18,314 nucleotides of DNA, taken from NCBI GenBank assembly GCA_030040335.1, contig JASHTX010000086.1, positions 1 to 18,314 of the forward strand. The letters run 5' to 3'. Position 1 is the first letter of the stretch, and each line of letters begins with the position of its first letter. This stretch comes from Microcaldota archaeon. Lineage in GTDB: Archaea; Micrarchaeota; Micrarchaeia; Micrarchaeales; CABMGC01. Both the position numbers and the translations under genes were made by a program. The notes under the pieces were generated by a model. That model was not told where the DNA came from. It worked only from the letters and a program-made list of their open reading frames with translations, and searched no databases. Of the stretch, positions 1 to 6,035 are shown piece after piece.

Positions 1-1
1 G

Positions 2-112
2 GCGATGCGCTTCGCAAATTCGCTTGTACCGGAGTTCAGGAGGAAGCAGGACACGGCCAGGATACAGATAGAGAGCACCTCGACTGAGCTGCTTTCCAGG
101 CCAGATGTGTGA
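2..112 (+). CDS. Possible C-terminal tail of an upstream gene (partial)
   Basis: The frame starting at base 2 is open from the window edge to a TGA at 110-112 and gives 36 residues of ordinary mixed composition, with FRRKQDTARIQIEST in the middle. The other two forward frames stop earlier, but one reverse frame is also open, so the assignment rests on composition alone. I do not recognise the family. The region from 113 to 164 shows nothing further before the first pilin promoter. Confidence 0.35.
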   Translation, partial: AMRFANSLVPEFRRKQDTARIQIESTSTELLSRPDV

Positions 113-164
113 GCCAAAAGGCGGCGAGAAGGGCACCGCGGGGGCAATACCACAAAACGAATAT

Positions 165-174
165 CTTTAAATAC
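165..174 (+). promoter_or_regulatory. TATA box of the first pilin gene
   Basis: The sequence CTTTAAATAC matches the archaeal TATA consensus. Its centre lies about 38 bases before the ATG at 208, so transcription would begin near 195 and leave a leader of roughly a dozen bases. Confidence 0.55.
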
Positions 175-207
175 TTTCACTTTCTAGAGCTCTTGAAGGC
201 GAATGCT

Positions 208-882
208 ATGAATAATAGGAGAAACTTCAAAGCGCAAAGCGCAATGGAGTACCTGATGACATACGGATGGGCAATACTCATCATTGCGGTAGTTCTTGCG
301 GCACTGTTCAGCCTGGGCGTTTTCACGAACCCAGGATTAGGAACCTCGTGCATTGCTGCACCAGGATACACCTGTACTGGTCTTTCACTAGCTAAGACGG
401 GCACAAGCAACGTGAGCCTCAGTCTCACGTTCGGGCAGAGCACCGGGCAGTCAATATACAACGTTGGAATGGCGTGCTCAGCAACTGCATCGTCCGGAGG
501 CTTGCCTGACCCTGCATCAAACACTGCAGTGGCTACAGGTGACACACCAGCGCTAACGCAGAACACAATAGTATATCTAAGCTCGACAGGAGCTGCGACT
601 TCAAACGGACTCGCAGGAGGGCCTGCAACAGTAGTTGGTCCGCTGACACTGATAAACGGAGCTACAATAACTGTAAGCAAACTGCTCTGCTACAACTCAG
701 CGGCTGACGCGACCGGGAACGTAGGTCTGGCTCTGACGCCGACAACTGCACCAATAGGAAGCTCTTTCGCGGGTGGCATCTACATGAACTACACCCTGAG
801 CGCTTCTGCGCCTACGGCTGCCGGAGGGACGAACCCTCTCTACACTGTGAGAGTGGCCACGTTCACGGCAAAGGTAGTGTAG
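208..882 (+). CDS. Class III signal peptide pilin-like protein 1
   Basis: This encodes a 224-residue type IV pilin-like precursor with a class III signal peptide. A short basic leader (residues 1-9) ends in FKA. The predicted EppA/FlaK-type cleavage falls before Q10, giving Q+1 and E+5 (QSAMEY), and is followed directly by the hydrophobic helix at about 19-40 that packs the filament core. The ectodomain is rich in Gly, Ser, Thr and Ala and has four cysteines at C48, C56, C90 and C161 that recur in the next two genes. I chose the ATG at 208 because the leader and TATA distance fit; a longer frame from a GTG at 109 would put the promoter inside the gene. The likely role is a surface filament subunit. 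The family call is firm, the type of filament is not. Confidence 0.85.
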   Translation: MNNRRNFKAQSAMEYLMTYGWAILIIAVVLAALFSLGVFTNPGLGTSCIAAPGYTCTGLSLAKTGTSNVSLSLTFGQSTGQSIYNVGMACSATASSGGLPDPASNTAVATGDTPALTQNTIVYLSSTGAATSNGLAGGPATVVGPLTLINGATITVSKLLCYNSAADATGNVGLALTPTTAPIGSSFAGGIYMNYTLSASAPTAAGGTNPLYTVRVATFTAKVV

Positions 883-926
883 TCAAGCTGGCTTGCCTGC
901 ATACAGAACTGGTAGCGTGAGCGAAG

Positions 927-937
927 GCTTTAAAACA
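927..937 (+). promoter_or_regulatory. TATA box of the second pilin gene
   Basis: The element GCTTTAAAACA sits about 36 bases ahead of the ATG at 968, which places the start of transcription near 957. The pilins thus appear to have separate promoters rather than one operon. Confidence 0.5.
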
Positions 938-967
938 ATGTCATGGTATTGAAAAGAAGTGACCCTG

Positions 968-1612
968 ATGCCCGCGGAGCTGAGAGCTCAAGGTGCGATG
1001 GAGTACCTTTCCACATACGGATGGGCGCTGCTCGTAGTGCTCATCCTTATCCTGGCGCTCTTCGGCATAGGCCTCTTCACTGCCCCTACATCAGGATCCA
1101 ACTGCGCAGCTACAGAGGACTATTCATGCAGTCAGCTCGTGCTCGCCAAGGCAGGGTCTGACAACATAAGCCTAAGCTTCGTTTTCGGGCAGAACACCGG
1201 CGCGCCCATCTTCAACATCGGAATGGCGTGCTCCGCATCGGCCACGGCAGGAGGACTGCCGAACCCAGCAAGCAACACTTTTGCGGCTCAGAACACCATC
1301 GTATACCTGAACTCGAACGGCATTGCCACAGCGAACGGCATCGCAGGTGGCGTGGGAGCAGTGGTAGACCCACTGGACATGGCCAGCGGCGCCACGATAA
1401 CGGTGAGCGACCTGATGTGCTATGATGCGGCTGCTGATGCGGGCGGGGCGGTAGGCCTTGCGATAACTCCTACCACGGCGCCTGTCGGGAGCCTTTTCAC
1501 AGGCACCATATACATGAACTACACAGTGAACGGGGGTGCGCCGACGGTGGCCAGCGGCTCAAATCCGATATACACCGTACCTGTTGCCTCGATAACCACA
1601 AGGATCGCGTAA
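968..1612 (+). CDS. Class III signal peptide pilin-like protein 2
   Basis: A paralogue of the preceding gene, 214 residues long. The seven-residue leader MPAELRA is followed by QGAMEYLSTYGWALL, with Q8 as the predicted first mature residue and Glu at +5, then a hydrophobic helix to about residue 38. C46, C54, C88 and C149 match the cysteine pattern of its neighbours. Whole segments are shared with pilin 1, including GMACSA, GGLPxPASNT, NTIVYL and PTTAPxGS, so duplication is clear. The start could instead be the GTG at 959, three codons earlier. I prefer 968 because it gives the same seven-residue leader as pilin 3 and a GTGA element at usual spacing. It probably forms a surface filament subunit. 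Confidence 0.83.
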   Translation: MPAELRAQGAMEYLSTYGWALLVVLILILALFGIGLFTAPTSGSNCAATEDYSCSQLVLAKAGSDNISLSFVFGQNTGAPIFNIGMACSASATAGGLPNPASNTFAAQNTIVYLNSNGIATANGIAGGVGAVVDPLDMASGATITVSDLMCYDAAADAGGAVGLAITPTTAPVGSLFTGTIYMNYTVNGGAPTVASGSNPIYTVPVASITTRIA

Positions 1613-1644
1613 GGCGCGGATAAGCTCTGCGTGCACAGCACAAG

Positions 1645-1653
1645 CTTAAACTA
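1645..1653 (+). promoter_or_regulatory. TATA-like element of the third pilin gene
   Basis: CTTAAACTA is a weaker match to the TATA consensus, centred about 34 bases before the ATG at 1683. GGTG at 1674-1677 could act as the ribosome binding site. Confidence 0.4.
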
Positions 1654-1682
1654 TCTTTGTTTCGTTAGATACTGGTGCTTGC

Positions 1683-2270
1683 ATGCAGACCAGGTTTAAG
1701 GCCCAGAGCGCGATGGAGTACCTGATGACGTACTCCTGGGCCGTGCTCATAATAGCCGTAGTGCTCGTAGGCCTTTTCAAGCTCGGAGTCTTCAGCGGCA
1801 TATACAGCGGAGGTTCGTGCATAGCATCTTCAGGATTCCTCTGCGGAAGCGTAGCCATGCTTGCGGGTACTGCAGAGGGCGGGAACCTGAGCTTCACATT
1901 CGGGCAGAGCACGGGCCAGACGATATACAATGTGGGCATAGGCTGCGCAGCTGCCAAGACCACATCCGGCTTGCCCTCCACGACGACCAACGCCAACTCG
2001 ATCGTCTATCTGGGCCCTACAGGTGCAGCCACGTGGAACAGCGCAGCGCCGCCATTCAACGGTGTGCTAGCAATCACCAGCGGATCGCAGGTTACCGTAA
2101 GCGGCTTGAAGTGTTTCGGCACAAACGCAAACGCGATAGCAGATCCGTCGATAGGCACGCAGTTCACCGGCGCGCTCTTCGTCAACTACACGCTAAATTC
2201 GGGATCTCCAGGATCTACAAACCCGATGATAAATGCGCAGTTTGCAAGCGTCACTCTGAGCACTTCATGA
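1683..2270 (+). CDS. Class III signal peptide pilin-like protein 3
   Basis: The third member of the tandem set, 195 residues. The leader MQTRFKA precedes QSAMEYLMTYSWAVLII, giving Q8 at +1 and Glu at +5. The hydrophobic helix runs to about residue 37. Cysteines at C46, C54, C88 and C144 keep the same order and the same C-x7-C first pair as in the other two. It is the most diverged copy: the segment between C88 and C144 is shorter and the PTTAP block is missing. It ends six bases inside the convergent dph2 gene, the two TGA stops lying back to back. The role is inferred to be a minor or alternative filament subunit. Confidence 0.83.
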   Translation: MQTRFKAQSAMEYLMTYSWAVLIIAVVLVGLFKLGVFSGIYSGGSCIASSGFLCGSVAMLAGTAEGGNLSFTFGQSTGQTIYNVGIGCAAAKTTSGLPSTTTNANSIVYLGPTGAATWNSAAPPFNGVLAITSGSQVTVSGLKCFGTNANAIADPSIGTQFTGALFVNYTLNSGSPGSTNPMINAQFASVTLSTS

Positions 2271-3209
2271 TGGGCCGCTTGCCCGGTGCTTTTGAGTCAT
2301 CCTTGCCTCCTCCTGCATCTTCAGCACCTCCATGAGCTCGTTTGCGCTCAGTAGAGGCTTCCTGGTGCGCTCCGTGTCGTCGATCGCTATCCGAGGGCAG
2401 GCGGTGTTCACGAACGCCTCAAACTCGAGCATGTTGTTCAGGGAGTCGAAGTCAAAAGTGTTGGAGACAAGTATCGCAGCCTGCAGGCCGTCCTTCTCTA
2501 TCCTCTTCTTGAGCAGCGTCGCCAGGTTCAGGTTGTACTGCCCGTTCTTGGTGCTCACCAGTATGCCGAAAGTCTTCGCGTTCAGCGCGGCGAGCATCTT
2601 GCCCCTGCTTCTCTTCCTGTATGTATCGCGCATGTAATCTATGCGCTCCACTTTGTTCAGGAATGGGTCTGCTATGAAGAATGGCTTGCTAGTCTGGAGC
2701 AGCGCACCGAGAGGATGGAAGATGCCGCCTCCGAAATAGACAAATGCATCGACGCTCTTGTCAAGCACGGTCACATTACCGACGTCGCATCCGAGCAGCT
2801 GCCCTTCTTTCTTGGCAAAGCCGTTCGGCCTGTTCAGCACGACTTCCTTGCCGTTCTCCTGATAGAATCTTGCAATATCCCCGATCTGGTGCACGTGTTG
2901 AATCGTAGTAAGCACGCAGATCTTCTTGCAGTCTTTCAAGGCGTCGAGGGATTTCCCAAGCACATCTAGAGAGGCGTTTATCCTGTACTCGACATACTCC
3001 ACGTTGAAGTCCACGCGGTGGAATTCTGCGTGGCCGAAGTGGACGATCTTCTCGGCGCCTATCTTCTTTGCCTCGTCTATGGCAAGGTCGCACGCGCCGA
3101 AGTTAGGCGAAGCTGAGACAAAGACCTCGTTTCCCTCGGCTTCTAGTCTTTTCGCGTGAGCCAGCGCCTCCTGCTTGAGGCCCTCTGGAAACTGGAGAAG
3201 TATCTTCAC
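2265..3209 (-). CDS. dph2: Diphthamide biosynthesis enzyme Dph2
   Basis: This 314-residue protein matches archaeal Dph2, the radical-type iron-sulphur enzyme that moves the 3-amino-3-carboxypropyl group of S-adenosylmethionine onto a histidine of elongation factor 2, the first step of diphthamide synthesis. The opening ILLQFPEGL is a family hallmark. The three cysteines expected to hold the [4Fe-4S] cluster, one per domain, are visible as C40 (FGACD), C141 (LLGCDVG) and C271 (NTACPRIAIDD). It starts at a GTG at 3207-3209, since the ATG just upstream is out of frame and hits a stop at once. It lies downstream of rpl10e on the same strand and has its own TATA-like element in the 51-base gap. 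Length is near the family norm. Confidence 0.9.
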   Translation of the reverse strand: MKILLQFPEGLKQEALAHAKRLEAEGNEVFVSASPNFGACDLAIDEAKKIGAEKIVHFGHAEFHRVDFNVEYVEYRINASLDVLGKSLDALKDCKKICVLTTIQHVHQIGDIARFYQENGKEVVLNRPNGFAKKEGQLLGCDVGNVTVLDKSVDAFVYFGGGIFHPLGALLQTSKPFFIADPFLNKVERIDYMRDTYRKRSRGKMLAALNAKTFGILVSTKNGQYNLNLATLLKKRIEKDGLQAAILVSNTFDFDSLNNMLEFEAFVNTACPRIAIDDTERTRKPLLSANELMEVLKMQEEARMTQKHRASGPS

Positions 3210-3238
3210 ATGACCACGATCTTGTTTTAGAACCTGAG

Positions 3239-3246
3239 ATATATAG
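3239..3246 (-). promoter_or_regulatory. TATA box of dph2
   Basis: Read on the minus strand this is CTATATAT, centred about 34 bases from the GTG start of dph2, so dph2 can be transcribed separately from rpl10e. Confidence 0.45.
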
Positions 3247-3260
3247 CTGTTGCGCAGCGA

Positions 3261-3812
3261 TTAAGCAGCGGCAGTCTGCTGCACGTGCTTCTTTCGCTCC
3301 ATCATGACTATCGAGTACTGGCCGGAGAGCTTTGTAGACGCCCTCTTCAGCGCCTTCCTGGCCACATCCTTGTTTTCCGCATCGGTCTTGACCTCGAAGA
3401 CCTTGTCGCCCTCGAAGACCCTGGCAGCTACAGAAGACGGCTTGCCGAAAGAAAGCGTCATTCCCTGCGAGACCCGGTCTGCTCCGGCGCCGGTGGCGAA
3501 CTTCTTTTCGCGGATCACGTTGTGCGGAAACGGAACTACGCGCATGAAGTATGCACCTGGTATCTCGCGCTCGAGGTACTTGTTGGCGACCTGCCTGCCG
3601 GCCTCGAGAGCGTTGCTCCTCAGCTGCACGTTCTGCTTTGCGTTGAGGCTGAGCTCAAGCTCGTAATCGTCCTTGTTCACGCCCATCTGGAAGATGAGCA
3701 GGCTTGTCCTTGGCAGCGCCTTGATGTAGTTCTTCTTCGGCTTCTTGACCGAATACCGGCTCCACGCCTGGCTGTTTATCTTGCTCACCGTGCGTCCGGG
3801 TCTAAGCTTCAT
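3261..3812 (-). CDS. rpl10e: Large-subunit ribosomal protein L10e (uL16)
   Basis: This 183-residue protein is the archaeal/eukaryotic form of uL16, which sits near the A-site tRNA and the peptidyl transferase centre of the 50S subunit. The central block YFMRVVPFPHNVIREKK, followed by ATGAGADRVSQGM and FGKPSSVAARV, is diagnostic. The N-terminus MKLRPGRTVSKINSQAWSR is the usual start, and the ATG at 3810-3812 has a GGTCATC element just upstream at 3816-3822. Length agrees with the family. It is divergent from the small membrane protein at 3883, from which it is separated by 70 bases holding what looks like a shared TATA box. Confidence 0.95.
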   Translation of the reverse strand: MKLRPGRTVSKINSQAWSRYSVKKPKKNYIKALPRTSLLIFQMGVNKDDYELELSLNAKQNVQLRSNALEAGRQVANKYLEREIPGAYFMRVVPFPHNVIREKKFATGAGADRVSQGMTLSFGKPSSVAARVFEGDKVFEVKTDAENKDVARKALKRASTKLSGQYSIVMMERKKHVQQTAAA

Positions 3813-3852
3813 GCTGATGACCTAAAATAGCGTAGGAGTAATGGCGTAAAAG

Positions 3853-3861
3853 CTATTTAAC
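3853..3861. promoter_or_regulatory. Shared TATA box between rpl10e and the 3883 gene
   Basis: CTATTTAAC reads as a TATA box on the plus strand and as GTTAAATAG on the minus strand. The plus direction would start at about 3882, essentially leaderless for the ATG at 3883. The minus direction would start near 3832, 20 bases before the rpl10e ATG. No second TATA-like element is evident in the 70-base gap. Confidence 0.5.
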
Positions 3862-3882
3862 GCTTTCTGCGTAAGCTTAAGC

Positions 3883-4329
3883 ATGAAGAGAAAGCTGGAA
3901 AAGGGCTGGCAGGGCATCCTCTTTGCGGTAGCTGCAACTGCTGTAGCGGAGATTGCTCTGGGCGTATTGTTCATAGATCTTTCAGGTTACATCCCAGGCC
4001 CGGAAACAGCGCAGTGGATCATAGGCATACTGGCGCTATTTGTCTCAGGATTTCTGGGAGGTATCATAATGAAGGACAAGTGGCGCGGCCTTGCAATCGG
4101 CTTTATAGGGAACCTAATGCTGCCGGGAATAGCGATAATCTATTTGTGGATAAGCGCGAATATCCTGGGAGGCGGAGTCGGCGGTTTCTTAGTGCTTTTC
4201 ATCTTCCTGATAGCTGGCGCTGGCGCGGTTTTCGGTGCTATCGGCGGATTCATCGGAGGTCTGCTGAGGGAAGGAGGCAATGCTACCTCTTCGCGGTCTC
4301 GAACCTCATCGCGACGTCGGCCCAGTTAA
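3883..4329 (+). CDS. Small four-helix membrane protein
   Basis: I do not recognise the family. The 148-residue protein has a short basic N-terminus (MKRKLEKG) and four hydrophobic segments at about 11-33, 44-63, 70-91 and 98-129. The last is glycine-rich (GAGAVFGAIGGFIGG), a packing pattern seen in many small multi-pass proteins. The tail after about residue 130 is hydrophilic and rich in Arg and Ser (SRSRTSSRRRPS). That tail is encoded opposite the end of sodA, which the gene overlaps by 47 bases in convergent orientation. Mapped against the shared TATA box, the message would be nearly leaderless. Function is unknown. Confidence 0.75.
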   Translation: MKRKLEKGWQGILFAVAATAVAEIALGVLFIDLSGYIPGPETAQWIIGILALFVSGFLGGIIMKDKWRGLAIGFIGNLMLPGIAIIYLWISANILGGGVGGFLVLFIFLIAGAGAVFGAIGGFIGGLLREGGNATSSRSRTSSRRRPS

Positions 4330-4894
4330 CCACATGCCACCACGCATCAACATAATCGGCCCTCTTCTGGTAGTACTGGAGATAGTACGCGTGTTCCCAG
4401 ACGTCAAGACCCAGTATCGGTATCTTGCCCTGAGTCAGCGGCGAATCCTGGTTTGGCGTGCTCACAAGGGCGAGCTTGCCGCTGTCTACAACAAGCCACT
4501 CCCAGCCTGAGCCGAATATCTTCGTAGCGGCCTCGCCGAACTGCTTCTTGAACGCATCGAAGCTGCCGAAAGCCTTGTTTATCTCGTCGGCCACCTTTCC
4601 GGAAGGCATCTGGTCCTTCTTGGGGCTCATCATGAGCCAGAAGAGCGAGTGGTTGTAGTAGCCGCCGCCGTGGTTCCTGAGCACGTTCTTTATGTCGTCG
4701 GGTGCGCTGTTGTAGGTCTTGATTATCTCCTCTATGCTCTTGCCCCATTCCGGATGCGCGTCTATGGCCTTGTTGAGGTTGTCGAGGTAGGTCTGGTGGT
4801 GCTTGTCGTGGTGCAGCTTCATTATCTGCTCCGAGACATAAGGTTCTAGAGCGTTGTATGCGTAAGGAAGAGCTGGCAGTTCGAATTTACCCAT
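4283..4894 (-). CDS. sodA: Manganese/iron superoxide dismutase
   Basis: This 203-residue enzyme converts superoxide to oxygen and hydrogen peroxide. Metal ligands are visible as H28 (in KLHHDKHHQTY), H82 (NHSLFW), D164 and H168 (LDVWEHAYY). GGGYYNH before the second ligand and Gln in NQDSPL favour the manganese or cambialistic type over strict iron enzymes. I start it at the ATG at 4892-4894, because GGTGAT lies three bases upstream (4898-4903) and a TATA box sits at 4923-4931; the frame stays open for 23 codons further back without conserved sequence. It lies downstream of vapC on the same strand but has its own promoter. The last 47 bases overlap the convergent membrane protein gene. Confidence 0.95.
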   Translation of the reverse strand: MGKFELPALPYAYNALEPYVSEQIMKLHHDKHHQTYLDNLNKAIDAHPEWGKSIEEIIKTYNSAPDDIKNVLRNHGGGYYNHSLFWLMMSPKKDQMPSGKVADEINKAFGSFDAFKKQFGEAATKIFGSGWEWLVVDSGKLALVSTPNQDSPLTQGKIPILGLDVWEHAYYLQYYQKRADYVDAWWHVVNWADVAMRFETAKR

Positions 4895-4897
4895 CTT

Positions 4898-4903
4898 ATC
4901 ACC
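4898..4903 (-). promoter_or_regulatory. Ribosome binding site of sodA
   Basis: On the minus strand this reads GGTGAT, a perfect match to the archaeal 16S tail, three bases from the ATG at 4894. It fixes the sodA start. Confidence 0.65.
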
Positions 4904-4922
4904 TAGTTCTATAGGATAAAAA

Positions 4923-4931
4923 GTATTTAAC
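4923..4931 (-). promoter_or_regulatory. TATA box of sodA
   Basis: The minus strand reads GTTAAATAC, centred 33 bases from the sodA ATG. It lies just after the vapC stop codon. Confidence 0.55.
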
Positions 4932-4949
4932 TCTAGCGCAGGCTTGCGG

Positions 4950-5321
4950 TCAAAAGAATTCAAGGCCTTTGAAGTTTGCGAAGTCTTTGCGATTGTTGGT
5001 CAGCAATTTGCAGTCGTTGTTTATCGCTATCGCAGCTATCATGGCATCGGATCTGATTTCTATGGACTCCCTTCCTTCCACACTGGCTTCAAGTTCTGAA
5101 GAGAGCAGGGCATCTGCTTTGGTATAGTCGAGGACTGGAAGAACCAAAGTCTCGTCAGCAGACTTCGAAAGTCTGATATAGCCGTAAAGTATCTCATGAA
5201 GATTTATGACAGATGTGCAGAACTTTTCGCCACTTGCCATCACCTTTTCTGATAGCACCCTTCCAAGGTCTGAATGCTTGTCTAATATCTCTATCAGCAC
5301 ATCCGTATCTATGAGTATCAT
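4950..5321 (-). CDS. vapC: PIN-domain toxin VapC
   Basis: A 123-residue PIN-domain ribonuclease of the VapC kind. The acidic active-site residues are in place: D5 and D7 in LIDTDVLIEIL, E43 in NLHEILYGY, D92 in RSDAMIAAIA, and D113 in TNNRKDF. Such toxins cleave tRNA or rRNA when freed from their antitoxin. The ATG overlaps the stop codon of the vapB gene (the start is 5319-5321 and the stop 5318-5320), the usual translational coupling of these pairs. The gene looks intact. The specific RNA target cannot be told from sequence. Confidence 0.9.
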   Translation of the reverse strand: MILIDTDVLIEILDKHSDLGRVLSEKVMASGEKFCTSVINLHEILYGYIRLSKSADETLVLPVLDYTKADALLSSELEASVEGRESIEIRSDAMIAAIAINNDCKLLTNNRKDFANFKGLEFF

Positions 5322-5533
5322 GCAAATCGTCTTCCTGCCCTTTTAGCCCGTATGTCAGCGAGCAATTTCTCCTTATCTTTCCACACCACTGAACCACGCA
5401 TACGTTTCATCATGACTACGGGTGACATCGATTCCAGCAAGCGCTCAAAGAGTTCGCTGAAGCTTTCTTTTGGCATTTTCACTTTGCGCAGTTTTTCGTA
5501 CACTTCAGTTTTTATAGTTATAGTCTTCACCAT
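5318..5533 (-). CDS. vapB: VapB-type antitoxin (DUF217-like)
   Basis: A 71-residue antitoxin starting MVKTITIKTEVYEKLRKVK, with SFSELFERLLES in the middle. This is the pattern of the DUF217/VapB group, where a ribbon-helix-helix N-terminal half binds DNA and a basic C-terminal tail (here DIRAKRAGRRFA) wraps the toxin. I chose the ATG at 5531-5533: the frame is open for 26 more codons, but that stretch crosses the TATA box and the GTTTAAAC palindromes and reads as non-coding. It overlaps vapC by four bases. Autoregulation through the two palindromes just upstream is likely. Confidence 0.85.
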   Translation of the reverse strand: MVKTITIKTEVYEKLRKVKMPKESFSELFERLLESMSPVVMMKRMRGSVVWKDKEKLLADIRAKRAGRRFA

Positions 5534-5539
5534 ATAATC

Positions 5540-5559
5540 GTTTAAACATAAGTTTAAAC
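5540..5559. promoter_or_regulatory. Probable vapBC operator: two GTTTAAAC palindromes
   Basis: Two perfect 8-base palindromes, GTTTAAAC at 5540-5547 and 5552-5559, are separated by four bases. Their centres are 12 bases apart, about one helical turn. They lie between the vapB TATA box and its start codon, where a bound ribbon-helix-helix dimer would block transcription initiation. Confidence 0.6.
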
Positions 5560-5560
5560 A

Positions 5561-5569
5561 TATATTTAT
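5561..5569 (-). promoter_or_regulatory. TATA box of vapBC
   Basis: The minus strand reads ATAAATATA. Initiation about 25 bases on falls at about 5540, inside the palindrome pair and a few bases from the vapB ATG. Confidence 0.55.
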
Positions 5570-5618
5570 GCCTTTACTTTTGTTTGCTTCTGCCACTAAT
5601 GTATTATGCAACGAAATG

Positions 5619-5628
5619 CTTATATACT
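5619..5628 (+). promoter_or_regulatory. TATA box of the T4SS-like gene cluster
   Basis: GCTTATATAC is centred near 5623, so transcription would start around 5648, within the AGTAAAT repeats and only about a dozen bases before the first ATG. Confidence 0.5.
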
Positions 5629-5634
5629 TTATCT

Positions 5635-5661
5635 AAGTAAATTATATTTACTTGAGTAAAT
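5635..5661. promoter_or_regulatory. Operator-like triple half-site array (AGTAAAT)
   Basis: Three alternating copies of AGTAAAT are present: forward at 5636-5642, inverted at 5646-5652, forward at 5655-5661. The first two form an eight-base inverted repeat, AAGTAAAT and ATTTACTT, around three bases. The last two form a second, seven-base inverted repeat around two bases. The array covers the expected transcription start and runs into the ATG at 5660, as a repressor site would. Confidence 0.6.
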
Positions 5662-6031
5662 GATAAGTAGTATTGGTTCGCGTATGGGACTGCTCGTAAA
5701 GAGGTATGCAAAGATATCTTGGCTTCTTCTCCTCTTTTCCAGAAAAGCATACGCAGCGCCATTCGCTCTAGACATCATAACCACGCTTACGAGCATTCAG
5801 AGCATACTTGCCCATGTAGGCCCCATGCTCAGCGCCATTCTCTTCATAATTGCAGGAATATTCTACGCCTTGGGGCAGCTCTTCCCGGCTACGAGGCGAG
5901 CCAACTTCCATTCTACAGCCATAGACATACTGGTCGGCGCGATAATCGTGGCTGTGCTATCCGTGGCATCGAACGGCCTTGCTATTGCTTCCACGCACCT
6001 CCTCACCAACATAACGAACTCCTCGGTGTGA
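5660..6031 (+). CDS. VirB2/TrbC-like pilin of a type IV secretion-like system
   Basis: This 123-residue protein has the shape of VirB2/TrbC conjugative pilins. A basic N-terminus and hydrophobic stretch end in a possible signal peptidase site after AYA (residue 32). Two membrane helices follow at about 55-75 and 88-110, joined by a short polar basic loop (LFPATRRANFHS). I base the call on architecture and on the downstream VirB6-like and VirB4-like genes, not on a signature motif. It is the first gene of the cluster, four bases ahead of the next one. CedA1 and TedC, the pilins of crenarchaeal DNA importers, have a similar two-helix form. It may instead be a small membrane protein of other function. 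Confidence 0.6.
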   Translation: MISSIGSRMGLLVKRYAKISWLLLLFSRKAYAAPFALDIITTLTSIQSILAHVGPMLSAILFIIAGIFYALGQLFPATRRANFHSTAIDILVGAIIVAVLSVASNGLAIASTHLLTNITNSSV

Positions 6032-6035
6032 AGCG

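Noticed and set aside
177..680. 167-codon open frame on the minus strand
   Set aside because: It is antisense to the first pilin gene, whose signal peptide and paralogues make the plus strand certain; the minus product has no coherent pattern.
1817..2335. 172-codon plus-strand frame over the third pilin
   Set aside because: It is an out-of-frame shadow rich in Arg, His and Ser, typical of shifted reading of GC-rich code.
3285..3830. 181-codon plus-strand frame
   Set aside because: It lies opposite rpl10e, a certain gene; the length reflects codon bias of the real strand.
5318..5611. Longer form of VapB from the upstream start at 5611
   Set aside because: The added 26 residues would cross the TATA box and both palindromes and do not resemble the antitoxin family N-terminus.
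5540..5661. CRISPR-like or mobile-element repeats
   Set aside because: The repeats are 7-8 bases, palindromic and confined to two promoters, so operators explain them better.
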